64,000 bases of DNA from Psychrobacter luti (GTDB taxonomy: Bacteria > Pseudomonadota > Gammaproteobacteria > Pseudomonadales > Moraxellaceae). Location of the stretch: NCBI RefSeq assembly GCF_014192115.1, contig NZ_JACHXL010000001.1, forward strand, positions 1,022,788 through 1,086,787. The letters are read 5' to 3'. Made by a program: the position numbers and the translations under genes. Positions 1-8,986 of the stretch are shown here, piece by piece; positions within the stretch are counted from its first letter, which is position 1; every line of letters begins with the position of its first letter. The notes under the pieces are model-generated. The model saw nothing but the letters and a program-made list of their open reading frames with translations. It was not told where the DNA came from and did no database searches.

Positions 1-1
1 C

Positions 2-793
2 GATGTCTTTATTCAGTTAGAAAGAGGCATGTACGAGCAAGAGATGTGGGAAGGTTTTGCGCCGTTTACGATTACCGAAAAATCAGAAGCAGCGACTGAT
101 ATTGCAGCCTTTACTGTCGTTCCTGCAAACGATGATATTGATTTAAACAAACTTAAACTGTCTGCCGGTCAATACATCACGGTTAAAACTGATCCAAAAG
201 ACAGTGACCATATTGCCCTACGTCATTATTCTTTATATTCAGCACATAGCGACAAAGGCATTCAGTTTGCCGTTAGACGTGACAATCGCAATGAATATAA
301 TGGTTTAGTGTCAAACTACTTACATGATCACTTAGACGTTGGCGATACGATTTTATTATCTGCCCCTGCCGGTGACTTTGAGCTCAACCAAGACTTGGTA
401 CAACAAAACGAAATCCCATTGGTATTGGTCAGTGCAGGTGTCGGTGTCACCCCAATCCTATCGATGTTAGAGGCGCAAGTAGCGGCCAATCCACTACGCC
501 CTATCGTTTGGGTTTATGCCTGTCAGAATAAAGAACATCATGCCTTTGAAAGCAAAGTTAATGAGTTGCTTGCCGCTGCCGAAATTGTAGAAAAGCACAT
601 CTTCTACTTTGACTCTGGACAAATTTTAGATGAAGCGTGGCTCGCCAATTTACCGAAGCCTGCCGATATTTATGTCTGTGGCTCTATGATGTTTATGGAA
701 AGTATCATTGATGGCTTAATGAATCTTGACCATGGCGTTGATAGCGTTCATTACGAACCCTTTGGTCCGAAGATGAGCCTAGAGCTGGCTTAA
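2..793 (+). CDS. hmp: Flavohemoglobin / nitric oxide dioxygenase, C-terminal reductase part (5' end outside window)
   Basis: The reading frame is open from base 2 with no start, so this is the 3' two-thirds of a longer gene; a full flavohemoglobin is about 400 residues and about 264 are visible. What remains is the ferredoxin-reductase-like module: the FAD-binding motif RHYSLYS, the NAD(P)-binding segment VSAGVGVTPILSMLE, the CGSMMFM motif and the C-terminal VHYEPFGP signature typical of Hmp. The family oxidises NO to nitrate using O2 and NAD(P)H in the cytoplasm. The globin domain is not visible. Other ferredoxin-NAD reductase fusions are possible, but the C-terminal signature favours Hmp. 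Its position next to molybdopterin genes fits a nitrate/NO-metabolism neighbourhood (inference). Confidence 0.9.
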   Translation, partial: DVFIQLERGMYEQEMWEGFAPFTITEKSEAATDIAAFTVVPANDDIDLNKLKLSAGQYITVKTDPKDSDHIALRHYSLYSAHSDKGIQFAVRRDNRNEYNGLVSNYLHDHLDVGDTILLSAPAGDFELNQDLVQQNEIPLVLVSAGVGVTPILSMLEAQVAANPLRPIVWVYACQNKEHHAFESKVNELLAAAEIVEKHIFYFDSGQILDEAWLANLPKPADIYVCGSMMFMESIIDGLMNLDHGVDSVHYEPFGPKMSLELA

Positions 794-880
794 TATTATC
801 AGTCTAACTAAGCGTTGAGCAAGATAGAAAATGCGCTCAATACTTGGTTAAAGATAATATAAAGTCACTTAGCAACAGCC

Positions 881-941
881 ATAGAGCCACCTTTAAATGC
901 TTCATTAGCAGTAACATCATTTAAAGGCGGCTCTATTTTTT
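881..941 (+). terminator. Rho-independent terminator after hmp
   Basis: Long stem: the arm at 881-899 pairs with 918-936 with one mismatch and an 18-nt loop, followed by a run of seven T. It lies about 90 bases after the flavohemoglobin stop codon. The rest of the 794-1115 gap is AT-rich with no recognised gene or site. Confidence 0.8.
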
Positions 942-1115
942 TATTCCGCTTTAACACTCGTTATCTTTAATGCAAATAGTTTTTAGTATAAATAATTTGT
1001 AACGCAAGTAGCTTTAGCACAAATATTTTTAATCGTCATACTCATATTAACTGTAGTTTAAGATTGACTGTATTTTAAAATTCCTATTACCAAAACCCTT
1101 AGTGGAGCAAAAGCC

Positions 1116-2267
1116 ATGACTGTCAGTACCTACAATCCAGCCGACCACACGACGACTAATAACGTCAATAACCATGTAAATAATAACGTTAGTAGTGACA
1201 CTCATATTGACCATGCTGCTCATGCCCCTACTGGTGCGGATAACACACACAGCGGTCATAATTGTGGCCATGACCACAGCCACGATCACCATCATCATAA
1301 CCATAGCCATGAGCACAACCATAGCCATGAGCACAACCATAGCCATGGTGATGATATCGTGCATCTGATGCCAACCTTGACGGATCTGCAAAAACCACAT
1401 TCTGATCAAGAGTTTATCGAAAAAGCGATGGCAGAAGAGCGTAGCAACCATAATAATCTGATTGCCTCTAGCCGTAATGAGCTGCCGTCAGTGACGGTTA
1501 ATGGCGTGATGATAGATAGAACCAATATCGCCCAAGAGCTACAGTATCATCCAGCGGAAAACAAAGAAGATGCGGTATATTTAGCGACACAAGCGCTGGT
1601 TGTGCGTGAATTACTTAGATTGGCAGTTTTAGATGAGCCAAGCCTTGGCGAGACTGCATGGGGAAACGACGAAGAACAAGCCATCTCGAGTCTGATAGAC
1701 AAAAACGTTGAAGCGACGATGCCAGATATGGCAACTTGTGAGCGCTATTATAATCAAAACATCACTGATTTTAAGACCGATCCTATTATGACCGTACGCC
1801 ATATTTTATTGGCATGCTTACCTGAAGATGGCGATGAGCGCTTAAAGCTTAAAAAGACCGCTTACGAATTAATTGAACAAATCAAAAACAATACCAATCC
1901 TGACGCCGAGTTTATTCAATTAGCACGCCAGCATTCAGCTTGCCCTTCAAAAGAGCAAGGTGGCGAACTGGGTGTTATTAGCAAAGGTCAAACCGTACAA
2001 GAATTCGAAGGTGCGTTATTTAAATTAGACGCAGGACTTGCCCCAAGCCCTATCGAGAGCCGTTACGGTTTTCATATCGTTGATGTGCTCAATAAAGAAC
2101 CTGGCATACAGATGACTTATGAGCAAGTTAGCCCTGCTATCCACAATAAGCTGAGCCAGCAAGCGTTTCACCAGTCATTATGCGACTACTTATTTACTTT
2201 AGCGAATGAAGCTGAAATCGAAGGTATCGACATGACGCTTGAGCAAGAGAATATTTTCCGCGGCTAA
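1116..2267 (+). CDS. Peptidyl-prolyl cis-trans isomerase, parvulin/NifM type, with His-rich N-terminus
   Basis: 383 residues. Residues 1-40 are Asn/Thr-rich. Residues 46-77 are a histidine-rich stretch with a repeated NHSHEH unit, a likely Ni/Zn/Co-binding tract. A helical region follows, then a parvulin domain at about 225-330 (VRHILLACLPEDG, AIS-type GGELGVISKGQ, RYGFHIVDVL). There is no signal peptide, so it is probably cytoplasmic, resembling NifM-like PPIases found beside nitrate reductase operons. The start has GGAG about 10 bases upstream. It lies just ahead of the molybdopterin genes in the same direction, so a role in folding or metallating a molybdoenzyme is plausible but inferred. 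The His tract could instead store or deliver metal. Confidence 0.85.
   Translation: MTVSTYNPADHTTTNNVNNHVNNNVSSDTHIDHAAHAPTGADNTHSGHNCGHDHSHDHHHHNHSHEHNHSHEHNHSHGDDIVHLMPTLTDLQKPHSDQEFIEKAMAEERSNHNNLIASSRNELPSVTVNGVMIDRTNIAQELQYHPAENKEDAVYLATQALVVRELLRLAVLDEPSLGETAWGNDEEQAISSLIDKNVEATMPDMATCERYYNQNITDFKTDPIMTVRHILLACLPEDGDERLKLKKTAYELIEQIKNNTNPDAEFIQLARQHSACPSKEQGGELGVISKGQTVQEFEGALFKLDAGLAPSPIESRYGFHIVDVLNKEPGIQMTYEQVSPAIHNKLSQQAFHQSLCDYLFTLANEAEIEGIDMTLEQENIFRG
1299..1347 (+). repeat. 18-bp tandem repeat encoding NHSHEH units
   Basis: Two full copies of an 18-bp unit (1299-1316, 1317-1334) and a 13-bp partial third copy (1335-1347) inside the His-rich part of the PPIase gene. The copies are identical, so slippage could change the number of His motifs without breaking the frame. 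Confidence 0.85.
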
Positions 2268-2412
2268 GCACTATGCTGTCAGTCGCTTACTTCTTATGTT
2301 ATAAAGTAGCTGCTATGGTATAAAGGTTGCTAACATACAACCTGTCCTTTATAGCTATATGCAGTTTCAAATTAATAATACAGTTCAATTTTAATAAAAT
2401 GAGTAAACGTTT

Positions 2413-3708
2413 ATGATTACGGTTGCAGGGCTAATCTCTGAAATACAGCAGCGTATAGAAACTTATAATACCAACGACTATCCGCTCAATAAAAGAGACG
2501 TCGTTAGCTACGACTTATTAGACAGCCGTCATCATATATTGGCAGAAGATATCGTCTCACCTTTTGCGATACCAAGGCAAAACCTATCAGCGATGGATGG
2601 TTATGCTATTGCTAAAGACAGCGTACTCTCAGCAGACGGCACGATTGATATCGTCGGCGAATCACAAGCGGGTAGCCCTTACAGTGGTGATATACATTCA
2701 GGGCAAGGTGTCCGCATTTTTACTGGTGCGCTCGTTCCTAAAAGCTGCACTACGGTTATCATGCAAGAAAACACCAATTTTGCCGCGATAAAAGACAGTA
2801 TAGATAAATCGCAGCCTTATGCTATTACGTTAAGTAAAGACGCTAAGCATGATGATAATATCCGTAAGCAAGGCGAAGAAATTGAAACTGGCGAAGCGGT
2901 TTTATTAAAAGGTAAGCGCTTAAATCCTTCGGATATCAGCCTGCTGGCTAATTTGGGTTTTGATAAAGTAAAGGTATACCAGCCTTTAATCGTTGGGGTA
3001 CTGGCGACTGGCGATGAACTGGTGGCGATTGGTCATGAGCTGACCAGCTTGGCGCAAATCTATAACTCCAACACCCCTACTCTAAAAAGCTTACTCGCTG
3101 ACTTGCCCGTCACTATCCGCGATTATGGCATCATTGCTGATGATTTAGACAAAACTACCGCTGCCGTAACTAAAGCCATGCAAGAGTGTGACGTCCTTAT
3201 CTCTACCGCAGGCGTATCGGTCGGCGACTATGACTTTTTAACCACTGTCATTGAGCAGCTAGGGCAAATTAACCACTATAAAGTCGCTATGAAACCCGGT
3301 AAACCGTTTGTCTTTGGCGAGCTAACTAAAAACCTTGCCAAGCCCGTATTATATTTTGGCTTACCCGGTAATCCACTATCGACCGTCGTCGGTAGCTTGC
3401 AATTTGTCATTCCCGCTTTGTGGCAAATGGCAGGCGCTGCGCCACAAGAGCGACCCATGCAGCTCAGCCTAATCGCCACCCTTAAAAACGATATAAAAAA
3501 ATCGGCAGGACGGATGGATTTTCAAAGAGGCATTTTGTCGCAGAATGCAGCGGGCGAATTTGAAGTTGAAAGCTTTAGCAAGCAGCAATCGCACCGTATT
3601 AAACAGCTTAGCCATGCCAATTGTTTTATTGTCTTGGCGCAAGATTCTGGCAATATAGCTGCTGGCGAAACAGTAACCGTACAGCCCTTCCCTTGGTTAC
3701 ATTGCTAA
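2413..3708 (+). CDS. moeA: Molybdopterin molybdenumtransferase
   Basis: 431 residues, normal for MoeA. It inserts molybdate into adenylylated molybdopterin, the last common step of molybdenum cofactor synthesis. Visible family features are the N-terminal AIPRQNLSAMDGYAI segment, the MPT-binding domain with STAGVSVGDYDF and the GLPGNPLST motif, and a C-terminal barrel-like domain ending PFPWL. It lies 145 bases after the PPIase gene and about 330 before moaA, in the same direction. The Shine-Dalgarno sequence is weak. Confidence 0.95.
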   Translation: MITVAGLISEIQQRIETYNTNDYPLNKRDVVSYDLLDSRHHILAEDIVSPFAIPRQNLSAMDGYAIAKDSVLSADGTIDIVGESQAGSPYSGDIHSGQGVRIFTGALVPKSCTTVIMQENTNFAAIKDSIDKSQPYAITLSKDAKHDDNIRKQGEEIETGEAVLLKGKRLNPSDISLLANLGFDKVKVYQPLIVGVLATGDELVAIGHELTSLAQIYNSNTPTLKSLLADLPVTIRDYGIIADDLDKTTAAVTKAMQECDVLISTAGVSVGDYDFLTTVIEQLGQINHYKVAMKPGKPFVFGELTKNLAKPVLYFGLPGNPLSTVVGSLQFVIPALWQMAGAAPQERPMQLSLIATLKNDIKKSAGRMDFQRGILSQNAAGEFEVESFSKQQSHRIKQLSHANCFIVLAQDSGNIAAGETVTVQPFPWLHC

Positions 3709-3718
3709 ATAACAGCTA

Positions 3719-3750
3719 AATCATTGAATCATTGAATCATTGAATCATTG
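3719..3750. repeat. Tandem 8-bp repeat, four copies
   Basis: The unit AATCATTG occurs four times without interruption 10 bases after the moeA stop. It is non-coding here. Short perfect repeats like this are prone to slippage. Confidence 0.85.
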
Positions 3751-3783
3751 ATAACTTTATAGCTAAAAAGCTGCATGGCTAAT

Positions 3784-3828
3784 CAATGGCATAAAGAGTT
3801 ACACAGTTAATAACTCTTTATGCTATTG
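3784..3828 (+). terminator. Long hairpin after moeA
   Basis: 18-bp arms at 3784-3801 and 3811-3828 with one mismatch and a 9-nt loop. No clear T-run follows, so it may be a weak terminator or a processed or stabilising structure between moeA and moaA. Confidence 0.5.
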
Positions 3829-3885
3829 ATCATGAGAAACTGCTTAGTGCATATCCTAATTTTTAAAATTACGACCGATTAGCAG

Positions 3886-3906
3886 CTACTACTTTGGTGG
3901 TAGTTT
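3886..3906 (+). terminator. Small hairpin with T-run upstream of moaA
   Basis: A short stem (CTACTAC against GGTGGTAG, with G-U pairs) followed by TTTT. It could be a second terminator of moeA or part of the moaA leader. I could not match the leader to the Moco RNA motif. Confidence 0.35.
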
Positions 3907-4036
3907 TCAGCTCACTTATGGTGAATGGTTATTTGCTAGCAAGCTGTCATAATCGTATTTAAATAGAATATTCCACTCATAACCTGAGGCAACGCCTAAA
4001 AGTACACACTATACTTAATATTAATGGTAATCATCT

Positions 4037-5137
4037 ATGAACCATCTTGCCCCCACCGTAGGCAATGCGCAATTGTATTCGCCTGCCGCTGCACCCGCTG
4101 TTTTTGATGTTGACTCATCGAAAACTGCTATCACGTCGACGTATTCTCCGGTCACGCTTTCTCAACCATTAACCGATGGTTTCGCACGACGTCTAACTTA
4201 TTTGCGTCTATCGATTACTGATTTCTGTAATTTTCGCTGCGAGTATTGCCTGCCCGATGGCTATCAAGGCAAACCACCACAAAACGAGCTCAGTATCAGC
4301 GAAATTGCCACCTTAATCCGCGGCTTTGCCCAAGTTGGCACTAAAAAAGTCAGAATTACTGGCGGTGAACCCTCTATACGCCGTGATGTGGTAGAGATTA
4401 TTAAAACCATCAAAAACACCAAAGGCATTGAAACCGTTGCCATGACCAGCAATGGTTATAAACTTGGCAAGCATTTAGCTAACTGGCAAGCAGCTGGGCT
4501 TAATCAGCTCAATATCAGTATGGATAGCTTTAATGCTGCTACTTTTCATAAGATGACTGGCTTCGATATGTTGCCGCAGCTCTTGGCTGATATGGATACC
4601 TTACTTGCGACCACAGATATTAAGCTCAAAATAAACAGTATTTTAATGGCAGAAACGGCCTTTGAAAATCTGATGAATGCCATCGATTATGTAAAAAATA
4701 GACCTGTCACTTATCGATTTATTGAATTTATGCAGACCAGTGACAACAGTGACTTATTTTTTGCGCAGCATGCACAGTCCGATATCATTACCAATTACTT
4801 ATTAAAAAACGGCTGGCAAACCCATATACGTGGTAGCAACGATGGTCCAGCGATAGAATATAGCCATCCAGATTATAAAGGTCGTATCGGTATGATTGCC
4901 CCTTATGCTGCCCATTTTTGTGACAGCTGCAATCGCCTGCGGGTCAGTAGTCAAGGCAAGGTGCATCTGTGCTTATTTGATCAAGGTAACTACGATATTC
5001 GTCACTATCTTGAGCAAGATGATGTGGCTGGTCTCGTTAATACCCTGCACAGCTTTATGCCGATTAAACCTGAGCATCATCACCTTCACGAATCAAACAG
5101 CGGCATGATGAATAATTTGTCGATGATTGGCGGTTGA
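4037..5137 (+). CDS. moaA: GTP 3',8-cyclase (radical SAM)
   Basis: 366 residues. It carries out the first step of molybdopterin synthesis, rearranging GTP with S-adenosylmethionine and two 4Fe-4S clusters. The radical-SAM cluster ligands are Cys64, Cys68 and Cys71 (CNFRCEYC). The C-terminal cluster ligands are Cys295, Cys298 and Cys312. The protein ends in Gly-Gly, as MoaA does, for the activation loop. The first ~45 residues are a Pro/Ala/Thr-rich extension with no internal Met, so the early ATG is kept, although only weak Shine-Dalgarno bases are present. Confidence 0.96.
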   Translation: MNHLAPTVGNAQLYSPAAAPAVFDVDSSKTAITSTYSPVTLSQPLTDGFARRLTYLRLSITDFCNFRCEYCLPDGYQGKPPQNELSISEIATLIRGFAQVGTKKVRITGGEPSIRRDVVEIIKTIKNTKGIETVAMTSNGYKLGKHLANWQAAGLNQLNISMDSFNAATFHKMTGFDMLPQLLADMDTLLATTDIKLKINSILMAETAFENLMNAIDYVKNRPVTYRFIEFMQTSDNSDLFFAQHAQSDIITNYLLKNGWQTHIRGSNDGPAIEYSHPDYKGRIGMIAPYAAHFCDSCNRLRVSSQGKVHLCLFDQGNYDIRHYLEQDDVAGLVNTLHSFMPIKPEHHHLHESNSGMMNNLSMIGG

Positions 5138-5194
5138 TTTATTAATAATAAAAACTTTTATTTCCATAACAAGCGTATTTATTAAGGAATATCC

Positions 5195-5725
5195 ATGAGT
5201 AAGCTGCAAGCCCCCTTTACCCCGCTTAATATCGCTATTTTAACGGTTTCTGACAGTCGTACTCTTGCAGAAGACACCTCAGGGCAGTACTTGGTCGACC
5301 AACTGACCGCAGCAGGGCACCAGCTGGCAGATCGCCAACTGATTATTGATGATATTTATAAAATCAGAGCCGTGATTAGTGGCTGGATTGCCGACCCAGA
5401 TGTGCACGCTATTATTACCACTGGCGGTACTGGCTTTTATATTAGAGACAGCATGCCGGAAGCGGTTGGCGTATTATTTGATAAATCGGTTGATGGTTTT
5501 GGTGAGATGTTCCGCTTAATCTCAAAAGACGATATCGGCATGTCTACCATCCAATCTCGCGCCGTCGCTGGCATGGCAAATGGCACGGGTATTTTTTGCC
5601 TGCCTGGTTCATCAGGTGCTTGCCGCACCGCTTGGGAAGGCATCTTACAAGAGCAGCTCGATAGCCGCACGCGTCCTTGTAACTTTGTGCCGCACTTTAT
5701 GCGTACCAACCCAGGTCATGATTGA
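5195..5725 (+). CDS. moaB: Molybdopterin adenylyltransferase-like protein MoaB
   Basis: 176 residues of the MoaB/MogA fold, which adenylylates molybdopterin before MoeA acts. Visible motifs are the N-terminal VSDSRT, ITTGGTGFYIRDSMPEAV and the LPGSSGACRTAWEG segment. The start has AAGGA a few bases upstream. Its stop is 3 bases before the mobA GTG start, indicating a tightly coupled operon. Whether MoaB or a separate MogA is the active enzyme cannot be decided here. Confidence 0.93.
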   Translation: MSKLQAPFTPLNIAILTVSDSRTLAEDTSGQYLVDQLTAAGHQLADRQLIIDDIYKIRAVISGWIADPDVHAIITTGGTGFYIRDSMPEAVGVLFDKSVDGFGEMFRLISKDDIGMSTIQSRAVAGMANGTGIFCLPGSSGACRTAWEGILQEQLDSRTRPCNFVPHFMRTNPGHD

Positions 5726-5728
5726 TTC

Positions 5729-6499
5729 GTGCTTAAAGTGGCGGATAGCTTAATCCAAACAGATGAACTCAGTCGTTTAGCAGGTATCGTGATTTTGGCG
5801 GGCGGTGCATCCAAACGTATGGGGTCGCCAAAAGCTGAGCTTATACTGCCCACAGGTGAACGCTTGCTTGACTATCATGTCAGACAAGCGCTTGAATTAA
5901 GCACTGCGATGATAAGCAATATAGCTATTATGATTGCAGATAATGGACGTGGATTTAGCATCACTCCAGATTTGCTTAAGAAAAATCCACAATCGCTAGT
6001 CTTTCATCTTACTGATTATCTATCTGCTAACGGTTTTTCTAACAAGATTCTGTCAAGCAATGATAATAAACCGATTGAAACAGGCGGCGCGTTGGTAGCG
6101 ATTGAAGCAGCGCTGCAATCATTAAAGAGTTTGGTAAGTTCAAACCAATTAACGAAAGACGCAAGCTGGCAGCAATCTTGGTTGATGGTCATTAGCTGTG
6201 ATAGCTTAATTCCAGTTACCGATTTATGGCAAAAACTGCAACCTTATATCACGCAAGCTGCAGACAAATCTGTCATTTGCCTAACTGATAACAGTAATTT
6301 ATATCCATTGTTAGGTTTATATCGTTTAAGTATTGAACCTGATTTAAAACGTTATATTGACGATGGGCAGCGACAAGTGATGAAGTTTATTAAGCCGATT
6401 ATGCAGCCTGTCCCTTTTGCAAAAGCATGGCAAGATTTAACCAATTTTAATACGCCAGATGCGTTTGAGTGTGCATGCACTGCTTTGCGTGATATATAA
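5729..6499 (+). CDS. mobA: Molybdenum cofactor guanylyltransferase
   Basis: 256 residues starting at GTG, 3 bases after moaB. It attaches GMP to Mo-molybdopterin to give the bis-MGD cofactor used by DMSO-reductase-family enzymes such as nitrate and formate dehydrogenases. The nucleotide-binding signature is ILAGGASKRMGSPKAEL near residue 22, and VISCDSLIP supplies the metal-binding Asp region. It is longer than E. coli MobA (about 194) because of insertions around residues 60-150. Presence of MobA implies a bis-MGD enzyme in the cell. Confidence 0.9.
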   Translation: MLKVADSLIQTDELSRLAGIVILAGGASKRMGSPKAELILPTGERLLDYHVRQALELSTAMISNIAIMIADNGRGFSITPDLLKKNPQSLVFHLTDYLSANGFSNKILSSNDNKPIETGGALVAIEAALQSLKSLVSSNQLTKDASWQQSWLMVISCDSLIPVTDLWQKLQPYITQAADKSVICLTDNSNLYPLLGLYRLSIEPDLKRYIDDGQRQVMKFIKPIMQPVPFAKAWQDLTNFNTPDAFECACTALRDI

Positions 6500-6535
6500 A
6501 AATATTTATTAAGAGAAACCAGTCATTTAAGAGAC

Positions 6536-7048
6536 ATGAAAATGAATAACGACAATAAAAAAAATAATCAACCTGTCCTATCGCATTTAGATAGCGACGG
6601 TGATATCACCATGGTAGATGTCAGTGGCAAAACGGCTAGCACCAGAGAAGCCCATGCAGTCGGACAGGTCGTTTTTCCTGCAGATATTTATACGCAAATC
6701 AAAGACGCGGACGGTATGACTAAAAAAGGCAGCATTACTCAAACTGCTCATATCGCCGGTATCATGGCAGCCAAACGCACCCACGATTTAATTCCACTTT
6801 GTCATCCTCTGCCTTTAGATAAAATCAGCTTAAGCTTTGCATACGATGATGACCAAAACAGTATCACTGTGACTGCTGCCGTCAAAGTCACCCATAAAAC
6901 TGGGGTAGAGATGGAAGCATTAACGGCGGTTAGTGTTGCCTGTTTGACCATTTATGATATGACCAAAGCCATCTCGCATGACATTGTGATTGATAATATT
7001 CATCTACTGAAAAAAACTGGCGGTAAGTCAGACTATCAGCATGGGTAA
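6536..7048 (+). CDS. moaC: Cyclic pyranopterin monophosphate synthase
   Basis: 170 residues, near the usual 160. It converts the MoaA product to cyclic pyranopterin monophosphate. Family motifs seen are MVDVSGK, the LIPLCHPLPL segment and GVEMEALTAVSVACLTIYDM. A second ATG at 6542 has better spacing to the AAGAG bases and may be the true start; the difference is two residues. It lies between mobA and moaD in the same direction. Confidence 0.95.
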   Translation: MKMNNDNKKNNQPVLSHLDSDGDITMVDVSGKTASTREAHAVGQVVFPADIYTQIKDADGMTKKGSITQTAHIAGIMAAKRTHDLIPLCHPLPLDKISLSFAYDDDQNSITVTAAVKVTHKTGVEMEALTAVSVACLTIYDMTKAISHDIVIDNIHLLKKTGGKSDYQHG

Positions 7049-7108
7049 ATCAGCCTCATTAACGCCATATAAAAAAAGCTTAGTAATGAATCAATAATGG
7101 AGACTTCT

Positions 7109-7387
7109 ATGAGCACTTTAATCGACGACAATACTGATGCCACGATGAGTATTAATGTCTTATATTTCGCTAGCTTAGCCGATGAAGCCAATTGTCATGA
7201 AGAAAAAATCACGGTGCCACAGTCAACTTCATTGACCGAACTGTATGAGCAGCTGAGCCAAAAGCATCGCTTTAGTCGTCCGCAGTCGGAGTTACGTGTG
7301 GCAGTAAATGATTACTTTGCTAAGTGGACAGATGAGATTTATGACGGTGATAGTGTGGTTTTTATCACGCCGGTCGCTGGCGGTTAA
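7109..7387 (+). CDS. moaD: Molybdopterin synthase sulfur carrier subunit
   Basis: Ubiquitin-like protein of 92 residues ending in Gly-Gly, the tail that is thiocarboxylated and donates sulfur to molybdopterin synthase. The ATG at 7109 is chosen because GGAG lies at 7099-7102 with good spacing; an ATG at 7097 overlaps that site. The C-terminal VVFITPVAGG matches the family. It is followed by moaE, its partner. Confidence 0.92.
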   Translation: MSTLIDDNTDATMSINVLYFASLADEANCHEEKITVPQSTSLTELYEQLSQKHRFSRPQSELRVAVNDYFAKWTDEIYDGDSVVFITPVAGG

Positions 7388-7449
7388 AACCCTCCAAATA
7401 TTTATTTATATAGCTAATAATCTTAAAATAATAAATAGAGAAAATAGTT

Positions 7450-7941
7450 ATGACAGACAATGTACATGGGCAGTCGATGAGCATCAAGCGTAGCATCGAT
7501 GAAGCGTATCTCATCGCTGAACGTGATGGTTTTGCACTGTTAGATACTGATATTGATGAAAGCCGCCTTAAAAAAACGCTCGATGATGACAGCTGCGGCG
7601 CATTTGTATGCTTTGAGGGACGGGTACGCAATCATAATAATGCCAGTAGCGTCAATCGCTTGACCTATTACGGTTATGAAGACCTCGCCATCAATCAAGG
7701 TCGCGTCATTATCGAAGAGGCAAAAAAATGTTTCGAGATTACCCATGCGATTGCCATCCATCGTATCGGTGCGTTAGAGATTGGTGATGTGGCGGTGTGG
7801 GTTGGCGTGGTCTCTGCGCATCGCTATCCTGCTTTTGATGCCTGTCGCTGGATATTAGATACCATCAAAGCCGACATTCCAGTTTGGAAGCAAGAATACT
7901 ACCAAGATGACTCTTCAAAATGGCTTAACAACAACGGTTAA
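7450..7941 (+). CDS. moaE: Molybdopterin synthase catalytic subunit
   Basis: 163 residues. With MoaD it converts cyclic pyranopterin monophosphate to molybdopterin. Recognisable segments are GAFVCFEGRVRNHN, LTYYGYEDLA, the IHRIGALEIGDVAVWVGV strand and the PVWKQEYY segment carrying the catalytic lysine region. It starts 62 bases after moaD. Confidence 0.94.
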   Translation: MTDNVHGQSMSIKRSIDEAYLIAERDGFALLDTDIDESRLKKTLDDDSCGAFVCFEGRVRNHNNASSVNRLTYYGYEDLAINQGRVIIEEAKKCFEITHAIAIHRIGALEIGDVAVWVGVVSAHRYPAFDACRWILDTIKADIPVWKQEYYQDDSSKWLNNNG

Positions 7942-8009
7942 AAATGCGATTCAAATGGCTGCTCAAAGCGATAGGGAATAGCGAGCAATAATAGGAAGGT
8001 TCCATAATA

Positions 8010-8852
8010 ATGCTTAAAATAATAACCATAACCTCAGCTTGCTTAGCATTAATGCTAACTGCTTGTAGCAAAGAGCAAACCACTCAGCCTACTCAATCGG
8101 ACGCTAACACCACTGAGCATAGCCAAACGCTGCGTATCGCTGCTGCGGCCAACTTATCTGATGTATTGCCTGACATTATTGCCGGCTATAAAAAGGGTAA
8201 GAGCCTGCCAGCACAAGAGATTGAGGTGACTTATGCCTCTTCAGGTAAGCTATATGCGCAAATTATCTCTGGCGCACCGTACGATATATTTTTATCCGCC
8301 AATCAGGAATTCCCTGCCAAACTTGCCAAAGAAAAACCAGATAATTTAAAGTCTGCTGACAAAACAACCTATCAGCCGTTTACCTATACCCAAGGTCAAC
8401 TGGCACTATACAGCACTACTAAATCTCTAAAAGAGTTAAACCCTACTACCTTAAACGAATTATTAATGAATGGGTCTGACAGTAAAATTACCATTGCCAA
8501 TCCAGAACTTGCCCCTTATGGCAAGTCGGCACAAGCGTATCTACAGGCGCAAGATATCTTTGACACGCTCACTGAGCAAAATCGTATTATACAAGCTGAA
8601 AATATTGGGCAAGCGTTTCAATATGCGCATACTGGTAATGTCGATTATGGCTTTGTCGCCCAATCACAGCTGACGGCGATGAAAGCCACGCCTGAGCAGT
8701 TTTATACGTTAGCGCCAGACTCTTACCCAGCTATTTTACAAGATGGAATAGTGCTTAGTGATGCTACTGCCGCGACAGATTTTTCCAACTATCTACGCGC
8801 GCCTTCTGGACAGCAGTATTTTTCTAAAGCTGGCTATCTTGCGGTTGATTGA
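8010..8852 (+). CDS. modA: Molybdate-binding lipoprotein of ABC transporter
   Basis: 280 residues with a lipoprotein signal ending in the lipobox LTAC (Cys at about 16), so it is probably a membrane-anchored binding protein. The mature part has ModA features: LRIAAAANLSDVLPDI at the start, a VTYASSGKLYAQI segment, ANPELAPYGKSAQ, and VDYGFVAQSQL near the C-terminus. It binds molybdate or tungstate and delivers it to the permease. It follows moaE by 68 bases and precedes modB. Confidence 0.93.
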   Translation: MLKIITITSACLALMLTACSKEQTTQPTQSDANTTEHSQTLRIAAAANLSDVLPDIIAGYKKGKSLPAQEIEVTYASSGKLYAQIISGAPYDIFLSANQEFPAKLAKEKPDNLKSADKTTYQPFTYTQGQLALYSTTKSLKELNPTTLNELLMNGSDSKITIANPELAPYGKSAQAYLQAQDIFDTLTEQNRIIQAENIGQAFQYAHTGNVDYGFVAQSQLTAMKATPEQFYTLAPDSYPAILQDGIVLSDATAATDFSNYLRAPSGQQYFSKAGYLAVD

Positions 8853-8986
8853 TAAGGCTTTGTGAATTGATTGATTAATAATTAAATACATGCGTTTATT
8901 GATAAACTTGCAGATAAATTCAATGAGTAGATGGTTAGGATAAATGAAAAGGTTAGCATGGACTAAGCCAGTTGATAAGTAACGCT

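Noticed and set aside
1047..1451. Minus-strand Met/Val-rich ORF opposite the PPIase gene
   Set aside because: It is the complement of the His-rich repeat; the repeated MAMVVL pattern follows from CAT codons on the real strand.
3840..4036. Possible Moco RNA riboswitch upstream of moaA
   Set aside because: Only small hairpins are seen; the conserved Moco motif layout could not be matched by eye.
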